Shown: piece by piece, positions 44,895 through 54,996 of the stretch | How positions within the stretch are numbered: position 1 is the first letter of the stretch | Layout: every line of letters begins with the position of its first letter | Assembly (NCBI RefSeq): GCF_003347665.1 | Contig: NZ_QDGA01000009.1 | Span: forward strand, 1 to 64,000 | DNA: 64,000 bases | Source of the DNA: Microvirga calopogonii | GTDB taxonomy: Bacteria > Pseudomonadota > Alphaproteobacteria > Rhizobiales > Beijerinckiaceae | Direction: 5' to 3' | Notes under the pieces: generated by a model | The model's input: the letters and a program-made list of their open reading frames with translations, nothing else | The model's database searches: none | Told to the model about the DNA's origin: nothing | Position numbers and translations under genes: made by a program

Positions 44895-45941
44895 CTATTT
44901 CGGCAGGTTCTTCACGTCGTTGTCCCACTTGGACAGGAGGCGCTTGCGTTCGGCCGAGGAGCCATATTTGGCGAAGTCGAAATTGATCAGCTTGATGTCG
45001 TTGAGCTTGGGTGCCTGCGGCGGGATCGGCGTGGTCTTGTTCGACGGCACCTGATAGGACTTCGCTTCCGCGCCGAGCTTCTGCGCATCGGCGGTGAGCG
45101 CCCAGTCATAGAACTTCTTGGCGTTGTCCAGGTTCTTGGCCCCCTTGATGATCGACATGGAGCCGATCTCGTAGCCCGTGCCCTCGCAGGGAGCGACCAC
45201 CTTCACGGGCGCCTTGTCGACGACCATCGTGACTATGTCGTGCATGAAGGCGATGCCGGCGGTCGTCTCTCCAAGCGCCATGGCCTTGGCCGGTGCCGCG
45301 CCCGACTTGGTGTACTGATTGACGTTCTTGTGTAGGGCCTTGAGGTACTCGAAGCCTTTGTCCTCACCCATGATCTGCACGATGGTGGCGAGAAGCGTGT
45401 AGGCGGTGCCGGAGGAGTTGGGATCCGCGACCTGCACTTCATCCTTCAACTCGGGCTTCAGGAGATCCGCCCAGCATTTCGGCTCGCCGATCTTCTTCGA
45501 TTGGGCGAGTTCGGTGTTGTAGCCGAAGCCGAGTGCGCCGGAATAGATGCCGACGGTGCGGCCCTTGGACTGCTCCCACTGGCGCACGGCCCAGTCCTGA
45601 AGCTCGCCCATCTTCGGCGACTTGTACTCCTCGGTGATGCCTTCTTCCGCCGCCTGCATGTGCGGGTCGCCCGTTCCGCCCCACCAGATGTCGGCGCGGG
45701 GATTGGCGGCTTCCGCCTTGACCTGGGCATAGACCTCGCCCGCGCTCTTGCGGGTCATGGAAACCTTGATGCCGGTCTCGCGCTCGAAGGCGGTCGTCAT
45801 GGCGCGGCACCATTCTTCCTGCACGCCGCAATACATGACCAGCGCGCCCTGCGCCTGAGCCGCGCCTGCCGACATGAAGGACAGGGCCGCCATGGAACCT
45901 GCCAGCATGGTTGCCGCAGCGATAGTCTTCTTCATCTTCAT
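44895..45941 (-). CDS. ABC importer periplasmic binding protein (FbpA/AfuA-like)
   Basis: A 348-residue type II periplasmic binding protein with a clear signal peptide (KMKKTIAAATMLAGSMAAL...AQA). The body has GAL-x-M-Y-C-G-V-Q, ADIWWGGTGDPHM and VADPNSSGTAY, resembling the AfuA/FbpA cluster. Some members bind Fe3+; AfuA itself binds hexose phosphates, and others bind phosphonates. The iron-binding tyrosine pair is not obvious, so a phosphate-bearing ligand is plausible. GGGAGGA precedes the ATG at 45941, fixing the start. It is the first gene of the importer operon. Confidence 0.9.
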   Translation of the reverse strand: MKMKKTIAAATMLAGSMAALSFMSAGAAQAQGALVMYCGVQEEWCRAMTTAFERETGIKVSMTRKSAGEVYAQVKAEAANPRADIWWGGTGDPHMQAAEEGITEEYKSPKMGELQDWAVRQWEQSKGRTVGIYSGALGFGYNTELAQSKKIGEPKCWADLLKPELKDEVQVADPNSSGTAYTLLATIVQIMGEDKGFEYLKALHKNVNQYTKSGAAPAKAMALGETTAGIAFMHDIVTMVVDKAPVKVVAPCEGTGYEIGSMSIIKGAKNLDNAKKFYDWALTADAQKLGAEAKSYQVPSNKTTPIPPQAPKLNDIKLINFDFAKYGSSAERKRLLSKWDNDVKNLPK

Positions 45942-46060
45942 ACGATCCTCCCAAGATGACGTTCTTGTTATTGGTTGGTCGGCTAAGCTCTCCCCAATGA
46001 GACGGCAGGTCAAGTGCCTAGCCCGTGCAGCAAATGTGAATCTTTAGAATAAGATGCCTC

Positions 46061-46855
46061 TCATGGCTCCTTGGCGATTCCCGTTGCCCGGGTGAGCGCA
46101 TCGGCCAGTTCCGGCGTGCAGGCCAGAATGGGATTGCCCTTCCTGAGGCCGTCCTTGGCCAGGAAGTTGTTGGTCCAGCCGCCCGCTTCCTCGATGATCA
46201 GGAGCCCGGCCAGAGCATCCCAGGAATTGATGTGCAGCTCGCAATAGGCATCGATGCGACCGTCCGCGACATAAGCCAGGCCGAGCGTTCCCGATCCCGC
46301 ACGGCGCACATTGGCGCCGGCCGTCTTCAGCTTGTCGACGACGGCCACATAAGGCTCCGGCGGCAGGCGCGACGACCAGCCTGCTTCAACGGTCGCCTGG
46401 TTCATCTGGGCCAGCCCGCTCACCTGGATCGGCTCCCCGTTGAGGATGGCGCCTCGTCCACGCTGAGCCGTGTAGAGTTCGGCATGCATCACATCATAGA
46501 TCACGCCGATCTCGACCCTGCCTTCGCGCGCGAAGGCGATGGAAATGGCAAAATGGGGGATTCCACGGGCGAAGTTCGCGGTGCCGTCGATGGGATCCAC
46601 CACCCAGACGTCGCGCTCGAAGGAGCCGCCGCCTTCTTCGCCAAAGAAGGAATCGGCGGGAAACAACTCACTCAGGCGGCTGCGGATCAGCTCCTCGACT
46701 TCTGCATCGGTCGCCGTCAGAAAGTCCTGCGGGCCCTTGAAATCGGGCCGTTGCGAGCGCGGCCGTTCCAGAAAGCGCTTGCGCGCCAGGACGCCTGCCT
46801 CGCGGGCGATGGCGCAGGCTGCGGCAAACCTCATGTCCAGGCTGTCTGTCGTCAT
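46061..46855 (-). CDS. Inositol monophosphatase family protein
   Basis: About 264 residues. It has the family's metal- and substrate-binding motifs: GEEGGG, WVVDPIDGTANFARG, and INSWDALAGLLIIEEAGG. It hydrolyses small phosphomonoesters (inositol, histidinol or fructose phosphates, or PAP). It lies directly upstream of, and on the same strand as, a binding-protein importer of the AfuA type, about 120 bp from the next start. This suggests dephosphorylation of an imported phosphorylated compound. The start at MTTDSL is preferred for the AGAAGGA upstream; an ATG at 46894 is possible. Confidence 0.87.
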   Translation of the reverse strand: MTTDSLDMRFAAACAIAREAGVLARKRFLERPRSQRPDFKGPQDFLTATDAEVEELIRSRLSELFPADSFFGEEGGGSFERDVWVVDPIDGTANFARGIPHFAISIAFAREGRVEIGVIYDVMHAELYTAQRGRGAILNGEPIQVSGLAQMNQATVEAGWSSRLPPEPYVAVVDKLKTAGANVRRAGSGTLGLAYVADGRIDAYCELHINSWDALAGLLIIEEAGGWTNNFLAKDGLRKGNPILACTPELADALTRATGIAKEP

Positions 46856-47047
46856 CGAGGAGGCGTCCTTCTGGATCAAAATCGGGCTGTCCATTGTTAT
46901 GAAGCCGTCATGGATTCTTGAGAGAATTGAGATTCGTCCGAGGCCAAAGGCCGAGGGCGGTCACAGTTTTCTCAAATTGATCCTTTCTTAGCCGGCTCAA
47001 ATCATCTACGTTACAAACTATCCTGTTAGGAATCCTACTCTCGTCGA

Positions 47048-47494
47048 ATGCCCCAGACACCAAAAGAAGAACTCAGCCAGATTGCAGCACTTCCTTTCCG
47101 GATCAGAGACGGCAAAGTCGAGGTGCTCCTCGTCACGTCCCGCGAGACCAAGCGCTGGCTCATTCCGAAGGGGTGGCCGATGAAAGGCAAGAAGCCCCAC
47201 AAGGCGGCCGCGCAGGAGGCCGAGGAAGAGGCCGGCGTGAAGGGTGAGATCCGGAGCAAGCCTCTCGGCTTCTACAATTACTGGAAGCGTCGCGCCGCCC
47301 ATTTCGATCTGTGCCGCGTGGACGTCTATCCGCTCGAGGTCTCGAAGCAGCTGAAGTCATGGCGCGAAAAGGGGCAGCGCCAAGCCCGATGGTTCGAGGT
47401 CGAGGAGGCGGCCCATCAGGTGCTGGAACCCGCCCTGGCCGAACTCATCCGCAGTTTGCCGGAGCATGTCCAAATCCTCGCAGCGGCTGAGTAG
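47048..47494 (+). CDS. NUDIX hydrolase
   Basis: A 148-residue NUDIX protein. The Nudix box is [20 protein letters not shown] followed by AGV, close to the diadenosine/diphosphoinositol-polyphosphate type (KGWPMKGK...AAAxEAxEEAGV). The metal-binding glutamates are in EAEEEAG. It hydrolyses a nucleoside diphosphate linked to another moiety; the substrate is not readable. It is a single gene, divergent from the phosphatase. Confidence 0.88.
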   Translation: MPQTPKEELSQIAALPFRIRDGKVEVLLVTSRETKRWLIPKGWPMKGKKPHKAAAQEAEEEAGVKGEIRSKPLGFYNYWKRRAAHFDLCRVDVYPLEVSKQLKSWREKGQRQARWFEVEEAAHQVLEPALAELIRSLPEHVQILAAAE

Positions 47495-47607
47495 CGGCAG
47501 AATTTGCCGCCCATCTGGGAACGCAAAGCCCCTCAAGAAGTCTTTCCACTGACGAATGCGGTCAAGCGGCGGAGTTTGGCCATCTTCAGGCATGTGAGGA
47601 GATTTCG

Positions 47608-48780
47608 ATGAAGGCGCTCGTTTGGCATGGCACCACCGACATCCGTTGCGATTCGGTTCCCGATCCGCAGATCGAGCATCCGCGCGACGCGATCATCAAG
47701 GTGACGAGCTGCGCCATCTGCGGTTCGGATCTCCACCTCTACGACCATTTCATGCCGGGAATGAAATCCGGCGACATCATGGGCCACGAGACCATGGGCG
47801 AAGTCGTCGAGGTCGGCTCCGAGACCAAAGGCAAGCTGAAGGTCGGCGACCGGGTGGTGATCCCCTTCACGATCATCTGCGGCGAGTGCGAGCAGTGCAA
47901 GCGCGGCAATTTCTCTGTCTGCGAGCGGACCAACCGCAACGGCCACATCGCCGCCAAGGCCTTCGGCCACACGACGGCAGGTCTCTTCGGCTATACCCAT
48001 CTGACCGGCGGCTATCCTGGCGGGCAGGCCGAGTATCTCCGGGTGCCGTTCGCCGATACCACCCACATCAAGGTGCCGGACGGCATTCCCGACGAAAAGC
48101 TCCTCTTCCTCAGCGACATCTTCCCCACGGGCTGGCAGGCGGCCGTCCAGTGCGACATCCAGCCGACCGACACGGTCGCCATCTGGGGCGCAGGTCCAGT
48201 CGGCCAGATGGCGATCCGCAGCGCCATTCTTCTCGGCGCCAAGCAGGTGATCGTGATCGATCGGATTCCCGAGCGCCTCGCCATGGCAGAGGCGGGCGGC
48301 GCCATCACGATCAATTTCGACGAGGAGAGCGTGATCGAGTGCCTCAACGAACTCACCAACGGCAAGGGGCCCGAGAAATGTATCGACGCGGTCGGCATGG
48401 AAGCGCATGCCGCCGGCACGGTCGATGCCATGTACGATCGGGTCAAGCAGGCGGCCATGATGGAGACGGACCGTCCGCACGTGCTGCGCGAGATGGCCTA
48501 TGTCTGCCGTCCCGCCGGAACGCTGTCGGTGCCCGGTGTCTATGGCGGCCTGCTCGACAAGATTCCGTTCGGGGCCATCATGAACAAGGGCCTGACCATC
48601 CGCACCGGCCAGACCCATGTGAACCGCTGGACCGACGATCTCCTGCGCCGCATCGAGGACGGTCAGATCGATCCGTCCTTCGTCATCACCCATACGGTGT
48701 CCCTCGATGAGGGACCGGACATGTACAAGGTCTTCCGCGACAAGCAGGACGGCTGCATCAAGGTCGTCATCAAACCCTGA
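47608..48780 (+). CDS. Zinc-dependent alcohol dehydrogenase (formaldehyde dehydrogenase-like)
   Basis: A 390-residue MDR-family dehydrogenase. The catalytic zinc ligand region is [12 protein letters not shown] with GHETMGEV, the four structural zinc cysteines are in [15 protein letters not shown], and the Rossmann motif is [12 protein letters not shown]. The length and motif spacing match glutathione-independent formaldehyde-dehydrogenase-like proteins of Hyphomicrobiales. The next gene (small membrane protein) starts 11 bases after, and this pair is often seen together. TGAGGAGA precedes the ATG. Confidence 0.9.
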   Translation: MKALVWHGTTDIRCDSVPDPQIEHPRDAIIKVTSCAICGSDLHLYDHFMPGMKSGDIMGHETMGEVVEVGSETKGKLKVGDRVVIPFTIICGECEQCKRGNFSVCERTNRNGHIAAKAFGHTTAGLFGYTHLTGGYPGGQAEYLRVPFADTTHIKVPDGIPDEKLLFLSDIFPTGWQAAVQCDIQPTDTVAIWGAGPVGQMAIRSAILLGAKQVIVIDRIPERLAMAEAGGAITINFDEESVIECLNELTNGKGPEKCIDAVGMEAHAAGTVDAMYDRVKQAAMMETDRPHVLREMAYVCRPAGTLSVPGVYGGLLDKIPFGAIMNKGLTIRTGQTHVNRWTDDLLRRIEDGQIDPSFVITHTVSLDEGPDMYKVFRDKQDGCIKVVIKP

Positions 48781-48791
48781 CAGGTGAGATC

Positions 48792-49367
48792 ATGCGCTAC
48801 GAAACCGAAAGAACGCGCCGCCGTGGTCACGCCGACACGGCAACCGACACCCTGGCCCGTGGGCTCGGGTTGTTCTCCATCGCGCTCGGCATCGCCCAAA
48901 TCGCCGCGCCCCGTACGCTGGCGCGCGCGCTCGGCATGAAAGGCCAGGAAGGACTGATCGCCGGCTATGGCATGCGCGAGATCGCCACCGGCATCGGCAT
49001 TCTCGCCTCGAAGGATCCGACGCCCTGGATCTGGGGCCGCGTCGCCGGCGACGGGCTCGACCTTGCAACGCTGGCGACGGCCCTTGAAGGGAACAACCCG
49101 AACAAGGGCAATGTCGGCATCGCCATGGCGGCCGTGGCGGGCGTGACGGCGCTCGATGTCTATTGCGCCCAGACCCTGAGCCGGGAGAGCCCGCATCCGC
49201 TGCCGCCGATGCAGGATTATTCGAACCGCACAGGCTATCCGCGCGGAATCGAGCAGAGCCACGGCGCTGCCAGCGACTTCGAGGTGCCGCGGGACTTCCG
49301 CACGCCTGAGGCGCTGCGCCCCTATATGCAACCGGAACCGGCTCGACATCCGCAGCCGTCCATGTAA
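48792..49367 (+). CDS. Uncharacterised membrane protein next to Zn-ADH
   Basis: A 191-residue protein. The N-terminal half has two to three hydrophobic segments (LGLFSIALGIAQIAAPRTLA, LIAGYGMREIATGIGIL, GIAMAAVAGVTALDVY), and the C-terminal 60 residues are polar, Pro-rich and possibly disordered. It resembles small proteins annotated as cyclase/dehydrase-associated or DUF4267-like that accompany zinc alcohol dehydrogenases. No catalytic motif is visible. It is in the same operon as the dehydrogenase. Confidence 0.75.
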   Translation: MRYETERTRRRGHADTATDTLARGLGLFSIALGIAQIAAPRTLARALGMKGQEGLIAGYGMREIATGIGILASKDPTPWIWGRVAGDGLDLATLATALEGNNPNKGNVGIAMAAVAGVTALDVYCAQTLSRESPHPLPPMQDYSNRTGYPRGIEQSHGAASDFEVPRDFRTPEALRPYMQPEPARHPQPSM

Positions 49368-49376
49368 CGTCGCGGA

Positions 49377-49826
49377 ATGGCAAAGCCCCAGGTTTTCACG
49401 ATCGGATACGAGGGAGCGGACGTGGACCGCTTCCTCACCACCTTGAAGGATGCAGGAGTCGCAACGCTCGCGGACGTGCGGGCGGTCGCGCTCTCGCGCA
49501 AGCGGGGCTTCTCCAAGTCCGCCCTGCGCGATGCCCTGACAAACCAGGGCATTGGCTATCAGCATTTCATCAAGCTCGGAACGCCGAAGGAGGGGCGCCA
49601 GGCGGCCCGCGCCGGGGACGGCGAGCTGATGCGCCGGATCTATTGCAACGAGGTTCTGGCGACCGAACCGGCCCAAGAGGCTTTCCGAGAGCTGGAATCT
49701 CTGGCGCAGGCCCAGCCCATCTGCCTCCTCTGCTTCGAGCGCGACCCCACCAATTGCCATCGCCGCGTTCTGGCGCAGCGTCTCGCCGAGAAAGGCTTCG
49801 AGACGGTGGATCTGACCGTCCTCTGA
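49377..49826 (+). CDS. DUF488 family protein
   Basis: A 149-residue DUF488 protein. The diagnostic ends are FTIGYEGADVDRF at the start and CLLCFERDPTNCHRRVLA with its Cys-x-x-Cys and Cys-His near the end. The RAVALSRKRGFSK segment is typical. The function is unknown; the conserved Cys and His suggest an enzymatic or nucleic-acid-related role. It begins 9 bases after the preceding gene, so it may belong to the same transcript. Confidence 0.88.
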   Translation: MAKPQVFTIGYEGADVDRFLTTLKDAGVATLADVRAVALSRKRGFSKSALRDALTNQGIGYQHFIKLGTPKEGRQAARAGDGELMRRIYCNEVLATEPAQEAFRELESLAQAQPICLLCFERDPTNCHRRVLAQRLAEKGFETVDLTVL

Positions 49827-49853
49827 GGCTACAAGACGGGCCAGGGGGCAGTC

Positions 49854-50396
49854 ATGCAGGCAATCGTCACGGCAGTGAGCAGCAGCTCCAGCCACAGCTT
49901 CAGCAAACCCAACCGGGACGTCATCCGGCTTCTGGCAGGTCTCGGCGTCGAGGGCGACGCTCACCTCGGCACGACCGTCAAGCACCGCTCACGGGTGGCC
50001 AAGGACCCCAGCCAGCCGAACCTGCGGCAGGTTCATGTGATCCATGCGGAACTGCACGATGAGCTGCGGGAGGCGGGTTTCGATGTGTCCGCCGGCGACT
50101 TGGGCGAGAACGTCACCACGCGCGGCATCGATCTGCTCGGCCTGCCCGTAGGCGCACGCCTTCGCCTCGGTCCGAGCGCCATGATCGAAGTGACGGGACT
50201 GCGTAACCCTTGCGTCCAGATCGACCGTTTCCAGAAAGGCCTCATGAAGGCGGTGCTCGGCAAGGACGAGCATGGAAATCTCGTCCGCAAGTCCGGCATC
50301 ATGGCGATCGTCCTCGAAGGCGGCGAGGTGAAATCGGGAGACGCCATCCGGGTGGAACTGCCGTCGGGGCCACACCGTCCGCTGGAAGTCGTGTAA
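49854..50396 (+). CDS. MOSC domain-containing protein
   Basis: A 180-residue MOSC protein. The features are GVEGDAHLGTTVKHRSRVA, a GENVTTRGIDL segment, and the conserved Cys in LRNPCVQIDRFQKGL. MOSC domains bind molybdenum cofactor or carry persulfide sulfur, as in YiiM-like proteins that reduce N-hydroxylated compounds. This is a single-domain, YiiM-like length form. The partner is not evident. It lies 27 bases after DUF488. Confidence 0.88.
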   Translation: MQAIVTAVSSSSSHSFSKPNRDVIRLLAGLGVEGDAHLGTTVKHRSRVAKDPSQPNLRQVHVIHAELHDELREAGFDVSAGDLGENVTTRGIDLLGLPVGARLRLGPSAMIEVTGLRNPCVQIDRFQKGLMKAVLGKDEHGNLVRKSGIMAIVLEGGEVKSGDAIRVELPSGPHRPLEVV

Positions 50397-50490
50397 GGCA
50401 CAGAATACGCTGGAACCAATGTGCGGTTGCCAAGTTGAACGAACTGCCTTACGTTAGGCCTAGGCTTTATTTCTAGAGAGGGAGGACTGC

Positions 50491-50538
50491 ATGGCTTCTA
50501 TCCGCTTGCTGAACGTTCCTCCCGCGTCCGAACTTTAG
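50491..50538 (+). CDS. Possible 15-codon leader peptide ahead of ABC exporter
   Basis: An ATG at 50491 follows a very strong GGGAGGA and opens MASIRLLNVPPASEL, ending at TAG 50536-50538. A plausible promoter lies upstream: TTGCCA at 50427-50432, a 17-base spacer and TACGTT at 50450-50455. Directly after the stop is the hairpin CGGGCC (50541-50546) / GGCCCG (50561-50566), and a second GAGCG/CGCTC pairing follows. This is the layout of a translated leader controlling the downstream ABC transporter (start 50697). The two adjacent Leu codons and adjacent Pro codons could be the sensed feature. It is not known to be translated. Confidence 0.4.
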   Translation: MASIRLLNVPPASEL

Positions 50539-50540
50539 GT

Positions 50541-50566
50541 CGGGCCGTGCGGGGCTCCGAGGCCCG
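50541..50566 (+). promoter_or_regulatory. Hairpin after the leader ORF
   Basis: CGGGCC and GGCCCG pair across a 14-base loop that includes GCGGGGCTCC. No T-run follows, so it is not a classic terminator. It could sequester translation or Rho signals between the leader peptide and the exporter gene. The remaining 130 bases up to 50696 hold no gene and lack a good ribosome-binding site before the exporter ATG. Confidence 0.35.
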
Positions 50567-50696
50567 GCAAACCTTATCAAGCTTTCACGATTCATGATCT
50601 TCGAGCGATCTCGGGCACCGTAAGCGGGCGCTCCTTCTGTCGCTCATTGACATTCCGGGGAGAGGTGCGCGCTGCGAGCGCCGCCTGTTCGCTTTC

Positions 50697-52508
<1,812 letters not shown>

Positions 52509-52550
52509 GGCATCTGGACAAGATCCTTCTGGAATCTTAAGGAAAATCCC

Positions 52551-53048
52551 ATGTTTGAAGTCAAAGACATCCCCCTCTCCGACAACAAGCGGGACTTCTA
52601 TGCCTCGCTCGCCCAGCAACTCACCGGACTTCTGGAGGGCGAGCCGGATGCGATCGCCAATGCGGCCAACATGTCGGCACTGATCTACCAGTTCCTGCCG
52701 GATCTGAACTGGGCCGGATTCTATTTCATGCGCGGGCCGGAACTCGTTCTCGGTCCCTTCCAGGGCAAGACGGCCTGCGTGCGCATCGCGGTCGGGCGCG
52801 GCGTGTGCGGCACGGCTGTGGAGCGTCAGGAATCCATCGTGGTGCCGGACGTCCATGCGTTCCCGGGCCACATCGCCTGCGACAGCGCCTCCCGGTCCGA
52901 ACTCGTCGTGCCGCTCGTCAAGGACGGCCAGGTGCTGGGCGTGCTCGATCTCGACAGTCCGCACCCGAACCGGTTCGACGAGGACGACCGCAAAGGCTGC
53001 GAGACCCTCGTGCAGATCTATCTCGCGGCGTCCGAGCTGTCGCTTTAG
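52551..53048 (+). CDS. msrC: Free methionine-(R)-sulfoxide reductase (GAF domain)
   Basis: A 165-residue single GAF-domain protein. The three catalytic cysteines of fRMsr enzymes are in place: KTACVRIAVGRGVCG (two Cys) and HIACDSASRSELVVPL (third Cys). The enzyme reduces free methionine-(R)-sulfoxide using thioredoxin and protects against oxidative damage. AAGGAAA precedes the ATG. It lies between an ABC exporter and a FAD oxidoreductase, ten bases before the latter. Confidence 0.9.
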   Translation: MFEVKDIPLSDNKRDFYASLAQQLTGLLEGEPDAIANAANMSALIYQFLPDLNWAGFYFMRGPELVLGPFQGKTACVRIAVGRGVCGTAVERQESIVVPDVHAFPGHIACDSASRSELVVPLVKDGQVLGVLDLDSPHPNRFDEDDRKGCETLVQIYLAASELSL

Positions 53049-53057
53049 CCAGCACCC

Positions 53058-54347
53058 ATGCAGCCTGCCTATATCGACACCTACTACAGCCGCACCGCTG
53101 CCACTTCGGAACGCCATCCGCCGGCGGTGGGGCGCATCGAGGCGGATGTCTGCATCATCGGCGGCGGGCTCGCCGGTCTGACGGCGGCGTTGAAGCTGGC
53201 GCGCAGCGGGCGCAGGGTCGTGCTGCTCGAAGCCCAGCGCGTGGCCTGGGGCGCCTCCGGCCGCAACGGGGGCTTCGTCGCCGCCGGCTATGCCACGGGC
53301 CTCGCCGCCATCGAACGCCGTGTCGGGCCCGATCAGGCGCGGGAGCTGTTCCGCCTCTCCATGGAAGGCGCGGAGATCGTGCGCCGCAATATCGAGGAGC
53401 TCGGGATCGATGACGCTCACCCGATCCCCGGCATTGCGAAGGCACTGCGCTACGATTCGCGCGGTGCTCTCGAGCTCGCAAGCGAGCGCCAGCAGCGTGA
53501 ATTCGGGCTGCAGCTCCGCCACTTGCCACGAAATGAGGTGAGAGAGCTTTTCGTCTCGTCCAAGTATCACGAAGCGATCCTCGACGAGGGTGCCTTTCAC
53601 TTCCACCCACTGAATTATGCGCGAGCGCTGGCCCGCGAGGCGTCACGGCTGGGCGCGGCGATCCATGAGCATTCGCCGGTGGTGAATGTGGATCTCGACG
53701 GCGTCCGCAAGATCGTCCGCACGAAGGGAGCCGAAATCACAGCCGAGCATGTGGTGTTCGCAACGGGTGGCTATACCGGTGGCGTGCTGCCTGCGCTGAA
53801 ACGGGCCTTCCTGCCGATTGCCACCTATGTTCTGCTGACCGAGCAGGCGCCGGAACTGGTGCAGGGCGCCATCCGGACCCGGGCGGCCATCCTCGATGAT
53901 CGGCGGGCAGGGGATTATTACCGGCTCGTCGACGGCGGAAGCCGTATCCTCTGGGGCGGGCGCATCACCACGCGCACGACCGATCCACGTGACATCGCGG
54001 CCCTTCTCCGGCGCGAGATGGTAGCCACTTATCCGCAGCTGTCGGGCTTGAAGGTAGAGATCGCCTGGTCGGGCCTCATGTCCTATGCCAGGCACCTGAT
54101 GCCGCAGATCGGCCAGCGTAAGCCGGGAGTCTGGTACTGCACGGCCTTCGGCGGTCACGGCATGAACACCACCGCCATCGGAGGTGCCGTCATCGCCGAA
54201 GGAATCGCGGGCGAGAGCGACCGCTATCGCCTCTTTGCACCCTTCGATCTGGCATGGAACGGCGGCATCTTCGGCCGTGCTGCGGTTCAGCTCACCTATT
54301 GGAGCTATCAGGCGGCCGATGCGGTCAAGGAATTCAGGGCCCGCTGA
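53058..54347 (+). CDS. FAD-dependent oxidoreductase, DadA/PuuB (gamma-glutamylputrescine oxidase) type
   Basis: A 429-residue DAO-fold flavoprotein. The FAD-binding Rossmann motif is IIGGGLAGLTAALKLARSG near residue 35, with the GRNGGFVAAGY segment characteristic of the PuuB/OrdL branch, and a C-terminal FGGHGMNTTAIGG that contacts FAD. Such enzymes oxidise secondary amines, for example gamma-glutamylputrescine or N-methyl amino acids. It might act on glutamylated amines, but no polyamine genes are adjacent. The start is set at 53058, ten bases after fRMsr. Confidence 0.87.
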   Translation: MQPAYIDTYYSRTAATSERHPPAVGRIEADVCIIGGGLAGLTAALKLARSGRRVVLLEAQRVAWGASGRNGGFVAAGYATGLAAIERRVGPDQARELFRLSMEGAEIVRRNIEELGIDDAHPIPGIAKALRYDSRGALELASERQQREFGLQLRHLPRNEVRELFVSSKYHEAILDEGAFHFHPLNYARALAREASRLGAAIHEHSPVVNVDLDGVRKIVRTKGAEITAEHVVFATGGYTGGVLPALKRAFLPIATYVLLTEQAPELVQGAIRTRAAILDDRRAGDYYRLVDGGSRILWGGRITTRTTDPRDIAALLRREMVATYPQLSGLKVEIAWSGLMSYARHLMPQIGQRKPGVWYCTAFGGHGMNTTAIGGAVIAEGIAGESDRYRLFAPFDLAWNGGIFGRAAVQLTYWSYQAADAVKEFRAR

Positions 54348-54367
54348 ACCCGGTCATTGATACGCGG

Positions 54368-54487
54368 TTACATCTTCGCGGCGGATGCGACGATCCAAAG
54401 GCAGCTGACGCTGAACGCGAGGGCGACCAGGTTCAGGAGATAGGCTAAGGCATCGTTGGCCGGGTGGCGTTTTCCCGTTTCTTCCAT
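54368..54487 (-). CDS. Small single-pass membrane protein (39 aa)
   Basis: Read on the minus strand, an ATG at 54487 follows AAAGGAAG at good spacing and opens 39 codons to a TAA at 54368. The peptide has a short polar N-terminus (EETGKRHPAND) and one hydrophobic helix (LAYLLNLVALAFSVSCLW) ending IVASAAKM. Good translation signals and a coherent membrane helix argue that it is real. The function is unknown. It is convergent with the oxidoreductase. Confidence 0.55.
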   Translation of the reverse strand: MEETGKRHPANDALAYLLNLVALAFSVSCLWIVASAAKM

Positions 54488-54574
54488 CGCGCTTCCTTTC
54501 AAGTCGGAAGGTCTTGCGATTGGGATAATGCCTAAGCTCGCTTTCTGTCCAGATGGTTAACACATAATTTTCGA

Positions 54575-54886
54575 TCAGCCGCCGATCAGGCCGTGGATCG
54601 TGCCGAGGCGCCGGCTCTCGCAGGAGCAGTCGTTCCCGCTGGAAAGAGGCTCCGCGATCCAGCACACGCCCTTCGGTGTCACACAGGTAGCGCCCTGGCG
54701 GGTGCCAGCCCGGGTGCGCTCGTAGGCGCGCAGGCGATGCTCACGGAAATAGGTGCGCTCGTTCGTGTGGAAGGGCGCAGCCAGATCCGTCTCGGGTAGT
54801 GGTTTCTCGCTGTCGGCCGCGAGAGCAACGCCCGGAACGGCCAATCCGGCAAACAGGGCGAGGCAGGCGGCGACGGTTGTTTTCAC
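54575..54886 (-). CDS. Small secreted protein with signal peptide
   Basis: A 103-residue protein with a canonical signal peptide (KTTVAACLALFAGLAVPGVALA, cleavage after the AxA). The mature part of about 80 residues has four cysteines (TCVTPKGVCW, NDCSCES), so up to two disulfides are possible, and is rich in Arg near its middle. I do not recognise the family. It lies between the 39-aa membrane protein and the serralysin gene, all on the minus strand but with separate spacing. Confidence 0.65.
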   Translation of the reverse strand: MKTTVAACLALFAGLAVPGVALAADSEKPLPETDLAAPFHTNERTYFREHRLRAYERTRAGTRQGATCVTPKGVCWIAEPLSSGNDCSCESRRLGTIHGLIGG

Positions 54887-54996
54887 TCACGGCTCCCAAG
54901 ATCGAATCTGTTCAGCGGATGGCTCCGCCACTCCTCGCATCATCGCGGGCCGGAAGGCAACCGGGCTCCGCGAGGGAGCCGGTCACAAAAACCTGA

